From: Chromera velia | Taxonomy: Eukaryota; Sar; Chromeraceae | DNA length: 64,000 nucleotides | NCBI GenBank assembly: GCA_018398765.1 | Contig: JAHBMJ010001660.1 | Location: 111,396-175,395, forward strand | Reading direction: 5' to 3' | Part shown: piece by piece, positions 60,893 to 64,000 of the stretch | How positions within the stretch are numbered: position 1 is the first letter of the stretch | Layout of the letters: every line of letters starts with the position of its first letter | The notes under the pieces: generated by a model | Seen by the model: the letters and a program-made list of their open reading frames with translations, nothing else | Database searches by the model: none | Told to the model about the DNA's origin: nothing | Program-made: the position numbers and the translations under genes

Positions 60893-62345
60893 ACTACACA
60901 TGTAACCAGTTGGTTACCAATCCTAACTGGTAGGTAATCAATTTTAAAGATGATTGGTAACTAAAAAAGGCTGGTAATCAATTTTTACGTGGATTGGTTA
61001 CCAATCTTTATATAATCAAAAACTTTTTTATAGTTTTTGAATAAAAATTTTAAACTGTTCAAACTAGGTTAAAACAACTTTAAACTTCTTTTAATGCACT
61101 TTAAGTCCCCAACTTGATTTCAAACTCATTCAAATTATACGGTTAAACCTGTAAGCCATCCACTCCAAAAAAATTGGCAAGCTAGTTGGTATTAAATGAT
61201 CTTCAGCTTGATCAGGAATATTTTATATTAAAGACTAGAGAAAATGAGCCTTGGATGAGTTGATGTACAGGGTGTCAGTTGTTCCGCCTGCGTGGACGGT
61301 GAGGGGCTAGGCCGCGGGGTGATCTACTTGGTGAGCCGCGCGGCACGCCTGGCCCACTTGCATGCAAATTCGATTCTTCACCACGCGCGCATTCGGGTGC
61401 ACATTTAGCGTACCGCTTCATTTAGATTAATTCAAGTTGACTTCATGCGTTTGGTTGATCTAGCCGGATGTTGGTTGTCCCCCAGATTCACAGACTTCCC
61501 ATAAAGAGCTCTGAAGGAAGAACACCGCTACGCTCACTACTCTAATTATTACTGCGGCTAACAGATTAGGGGAGTTGATATACAGGGTGTCAGTTGTTCC
61601 GCCTGCGTGGATGGTGAGGGGCTGGGCCGCGGGGTGATCTACTTGGTGAGCCGCGCGGCACGCCTGGCCCGCTTGCATATAAATTCGATTCTTCGCCGTG
61701 CGTACATTTGGGTGCGCATTCAGTGTACCGCTTCATTTAGATTAATTCAGGCTGACTTCATACGTTTGGTTGATCTAGCCGGATGTTGGTTGTTCTCCAA
61801 ATTCACAGACTTCCTATAAAGAGCTCTGAAGGAAGAATACCACTACGCTCACTACTCCAATTATTACTGCGGCTAACAGATTAGGGGAGTTGATATACAG
61901 GGTGTCAGTTGTTCCGCCTGTGTGGACGGTGAGGGGCTGGGCCGCAGGGTGATCTACTTGGTAAGCCACACGGCACGCCCGGCCCGCTTACATGCAAATT
62001 CGATTCTTCGCCGCGCGCACATTCGGGTGCGTATTCAGCGTACCGCTTTATTTAGATTAATTCAGGCTAACTTCATGCGTTTGGTTGATCTAGCCGGATG
62101 TTGGTTGTCCTCCAGATTCACAAACTTCCCATAAAGAGCTCTGAAGGAAGAACATCGCTACGCTCACTATTCCAATTATTACTGGATGGGTACACTGTTT
62201 TAATTTCAGCGGTGCAATTTGCTTTGTTTTAGCTTTGTTTTAGCAATGGCTGAAATCGTTGGTTATCAAAAATTTGTTACCAATTATGGGTAACCATTGG
62301 ATTCTAGTCTAGACGGATTGGTTACCAACTGGTTACATATGTAGT
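60893..62345. mobile_element. non-autonomous DNA element with 31-bp terminal inverted repeats
   Basis: The left end (60893-60923, beginning ACTACACATGTAACCAG) and right end (62315-62345) are inverted copies with two mismatches in 31. TTGT at 60889-60892 and 62346-62349 looks like a 4-bp target duplication. Inside are further GGTTACCAATC-type palindromic words (60927-61010 and 62262-62312) and three tandem 315-bp units. No transposase is encoded. This looks like a large MITE-like element carrying a satellite; the superfamily is not assigned. Confidence 0.72.
61257..62184 (+). repeat. 315-bp tandem repeat, three copies
   Basis: Units begin GAGTTGATRTACAGGGTGTC at 61257, 61572 and 61887; the third stops short near 62184. 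Copies differ by scattered substitutions. Copies 2 and 3 each keep a 70-codon open frame (61607-61819 and 61922-62134) with near-identical peptides (GEGLG, VIYLVS, LVDLAGCW). Copy 1 is interrupted. Whether it is translated is unknown. Confidence 0.92.
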
Positions 62346-62349
62346 TTGT

Positions 62350-63235
62350 ACATATGCATGCATGATTTCCCGGAGTCAATTAAATTAATAAAATATAATA
62401 AAAGCGTTAAACTTTTAAATATAATAAATAGTTCAAAAAACCACTTAATCTTTTCATTGATAATATGATTTTAGAACATGCTGTTTCTTTTTATATTCTT
62501 TAATGGTTGATAATGCTCTTCTTTTCTACCATACATGTGTTGCACTTACGTCTTCAGTTCCAGCTACTTACATTTTGAATGAGAATATGGATATGGCGAG
62601 GCTGGTATGACTGCTGCCAGTGTCAATGCAATAGTTCTGTGTAATCACAGTGATGGGGCCGCTGAGGGCCGCTGGGCAATGCATAGGCGTGATTTATATA
62701 TACATACATTATTATATAGATTGAATTATGTTGATAAAGAATGTATGTATATATGTATATATGTATTGTGAGGGGCGTGCCCGGGGTTGAGACATTGGGC
62801 TGTACATATGGCGGCGCGAGAGGTGCTGCCGGGGCATGAGCACGCATAGTATAGGTACTAGGACCGGTTTGGAGATGGCTTGCCGCCAGGCCATGACAAT
62901 GGAAAGAGCGCGCGCGATCAATGCCGATCATATCGATTTTAGTGAAGGCTGCTATGGGACGAGGCCAAATAAATGCAGTTAATAGTTTGAGCAGCCTGGT
63001 GCATGAAGTGATCAACAGACTGTTTGACTGGCTAGATTGAACACGGATGCTTCTAGGTCAGACGTACCTTCGGACCACCATATAGCATTGTACTATTCAT
63101 CTTACAGTTGGTAGTCAAAGCCTCTTTCCAGCCTCAGATAAGGGTGGAGAGAAAAGTTTTCAAGTGTTGCTTTACACTAAGAATTGCTCTTCCTTCCTTT
63201 GGCTCGATAAGCTGATGGAAGGTGTGTAGAATGTT
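62350..63235. other. intergenic stretch before the gypsy-type fossil
   Basis: AT-rich to 62750 with TATATGTATATATGTA, then mixed sequence. Open frames on - (62623-63015) have no recognisable domain. It may include the untranslated leader of the retroelement that begins near 63236. Confidence 0.4.
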
Positions 63236-64000
63236 GGGGCTTCGGGCATTTCAGAAGTGTTTGGGGCCCTTGAAGCATTCTCCAATTCGATGCGCATCGT
63301 TCAAGAAACGCAGGCTTTGCAGGGTCAACAATTGACTTTGCAGGGACAGGCTTTGGAGGCACAAGGACAGGCTATTCAAGCTGTCCAATCAGGCTTTTCT
63401 CTATCGTCCCAGGTTTCCCCTCCGATCCTTCAGAGCTCACCTGCTGGTGCGAGTACTGACATTGGTCCCGGTCACTGTGCGAGCAAGGTTGTGGAGCTTC
63501 CCGCCAAGCTGGTGTTCTCTGGCAAAAGGGAAGAGCTTCAGAGATAGCTAAAGGATGTAGAAGACTTCTTTAAGCTGAACGAGGTGAGGGAATCGAAGCA
63601 AATAAAGATGGCGAAAGGCCGGTTACCGGCCTATTTGAAGGAATGGTATGAGAAGTACGAGGAGGAGTATGGAGTGTTCTTGAACTGGGAGTCGCTGAAG
63701 ACTGAACTCACAGAGAGACTGAAGGTGACCATGGAGAGGAGTATCGCTCGGGCAATTTGAAAGCTTCAGGCACTTCGCTGCACTGAAGCCTTAGGGGTGG
63801 AGAAGTATAACGAGGCCTTCTCTTAGTTGGTGGGCCAGCTTCCCCACCTGTGGGAGGAAGATGTTGTCGAGGACTATATCAAGGGACTGCCGAACTCCAT
63901 CGCCTTCGACGTTATGAAGGCGAAGACACACACTCTATTAGAAACATAGAAGGAGGTAGCCAAGATCAAAGCCTTCCTCTCCTCCCGAGTAAAAGGTGGT
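63236..64000 (+). mobile_element. fossil Ty3/gypsy-type retroelement, gag region, runs off the window
   Basis: Gag (Retrotrans_gag-like) features are visible: a Gln/Gly/Ala-rich leader (LQGQQLTLQGQALEAQGQ), then LVFSGKREELQ, VEDFFKLNE, KMAKGRLPAYLKEWYEKYEE and LNWESLKTEL. After these come KYNEAFS and VVEDYIKGLPNSIAFDVMKA. The order matches gypsy-type gag, which normally ends at a CCHC knuckle beyond this window. Broken (a few breaks in the visible part). LTR not identified. Confidence 0.75.

Noticed and set aside
61257-62184. 315-bp units as LTRs
   Set aside because: Three directly adjacent copies with no internal region between them; tandem array, not LTRs.

Overview
The window is eukaryotic nuclear DNA. 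Five genes are split by GT-AG introns with pyrimidine-rich acceptors, intergenic DNA is plentiful, microsatellites are dense, and there are LTR-retroelement fossils. Three things make a chromerid-like alveolate alga my best guess, as inference only: a signal-peptide-plus-transit-like leader on one enzyme, a poly-threonine surface-type protein, and TGCATGCA clusters upstream of genes (the kind of site bound by apicomplexan ApiAP2 factors). No sequence here proves the species.

Layout. 1-1037: 3' part of a SpoU-type RNA 2'-O-methyltransferase gene (+). 1038-8309: no recognisable gene, AT-rich first, then degenerate C-rich and 22-bp repeats. 8310-13954 (-): worn Ty1/copia-type retroelement with RT and RNase H parts. 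13965-15310: fossil of a circular Rep-encoding single-stranded (CRESS) DNA virus. It has a Rep endonuclease fragment (-), a capsid remnant (+) framed by 47-bp inverted repeats, and a rolling-circle origin hairpin with the nonanucleotide CAGTATTAC. 16238-19778 (+): membrane protein with a long Thr stalk and a possible Cys-rich head. 20345-24802 (-): Sec14-like CRAL-TRIO protein. 25178-28210 (+): OsmC/Ohr-family protein. 30603-36777 (+): complete 12-exon Ytm1/WDR12 homologue (ribosome biogenesis). 37378-55604 (-): 21-exon giant coiled-coil protein of about 4,108 residues with an internal module duplication. 56467-60104 (+): complete 8-exon ABHD11/YbfF-type alpha/beta hydrolase. 60893-62345: terminal-inverted-repeat element carrying a 3 x 315-bp tandem array. 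About 63236-64000: Ty3/gypsy-type gag fossil running off the end.

The host genes are unrelated housekeeping or structural genes, not an operon. Several sit head-to-head (24802/25178, 55604/56467) or tail-to-tail (19778/20345, 36777/37378). Very AT-rich blocks sit at gene 3' ends, while GC-rich, GCATGC-bearing DNA sits at 5' ends. For WDR12, the hydrolase and the giant gene I read exon junctions base by base, and every codon phase closes. The most unusual items are the CRESS virus fossil with its capsid gene boxed by inverted repeats, and two host genes whose splice sites lie inside tandem minisatellites (a 5' splice site repeated five times, a 3' splice site region repeated three times).
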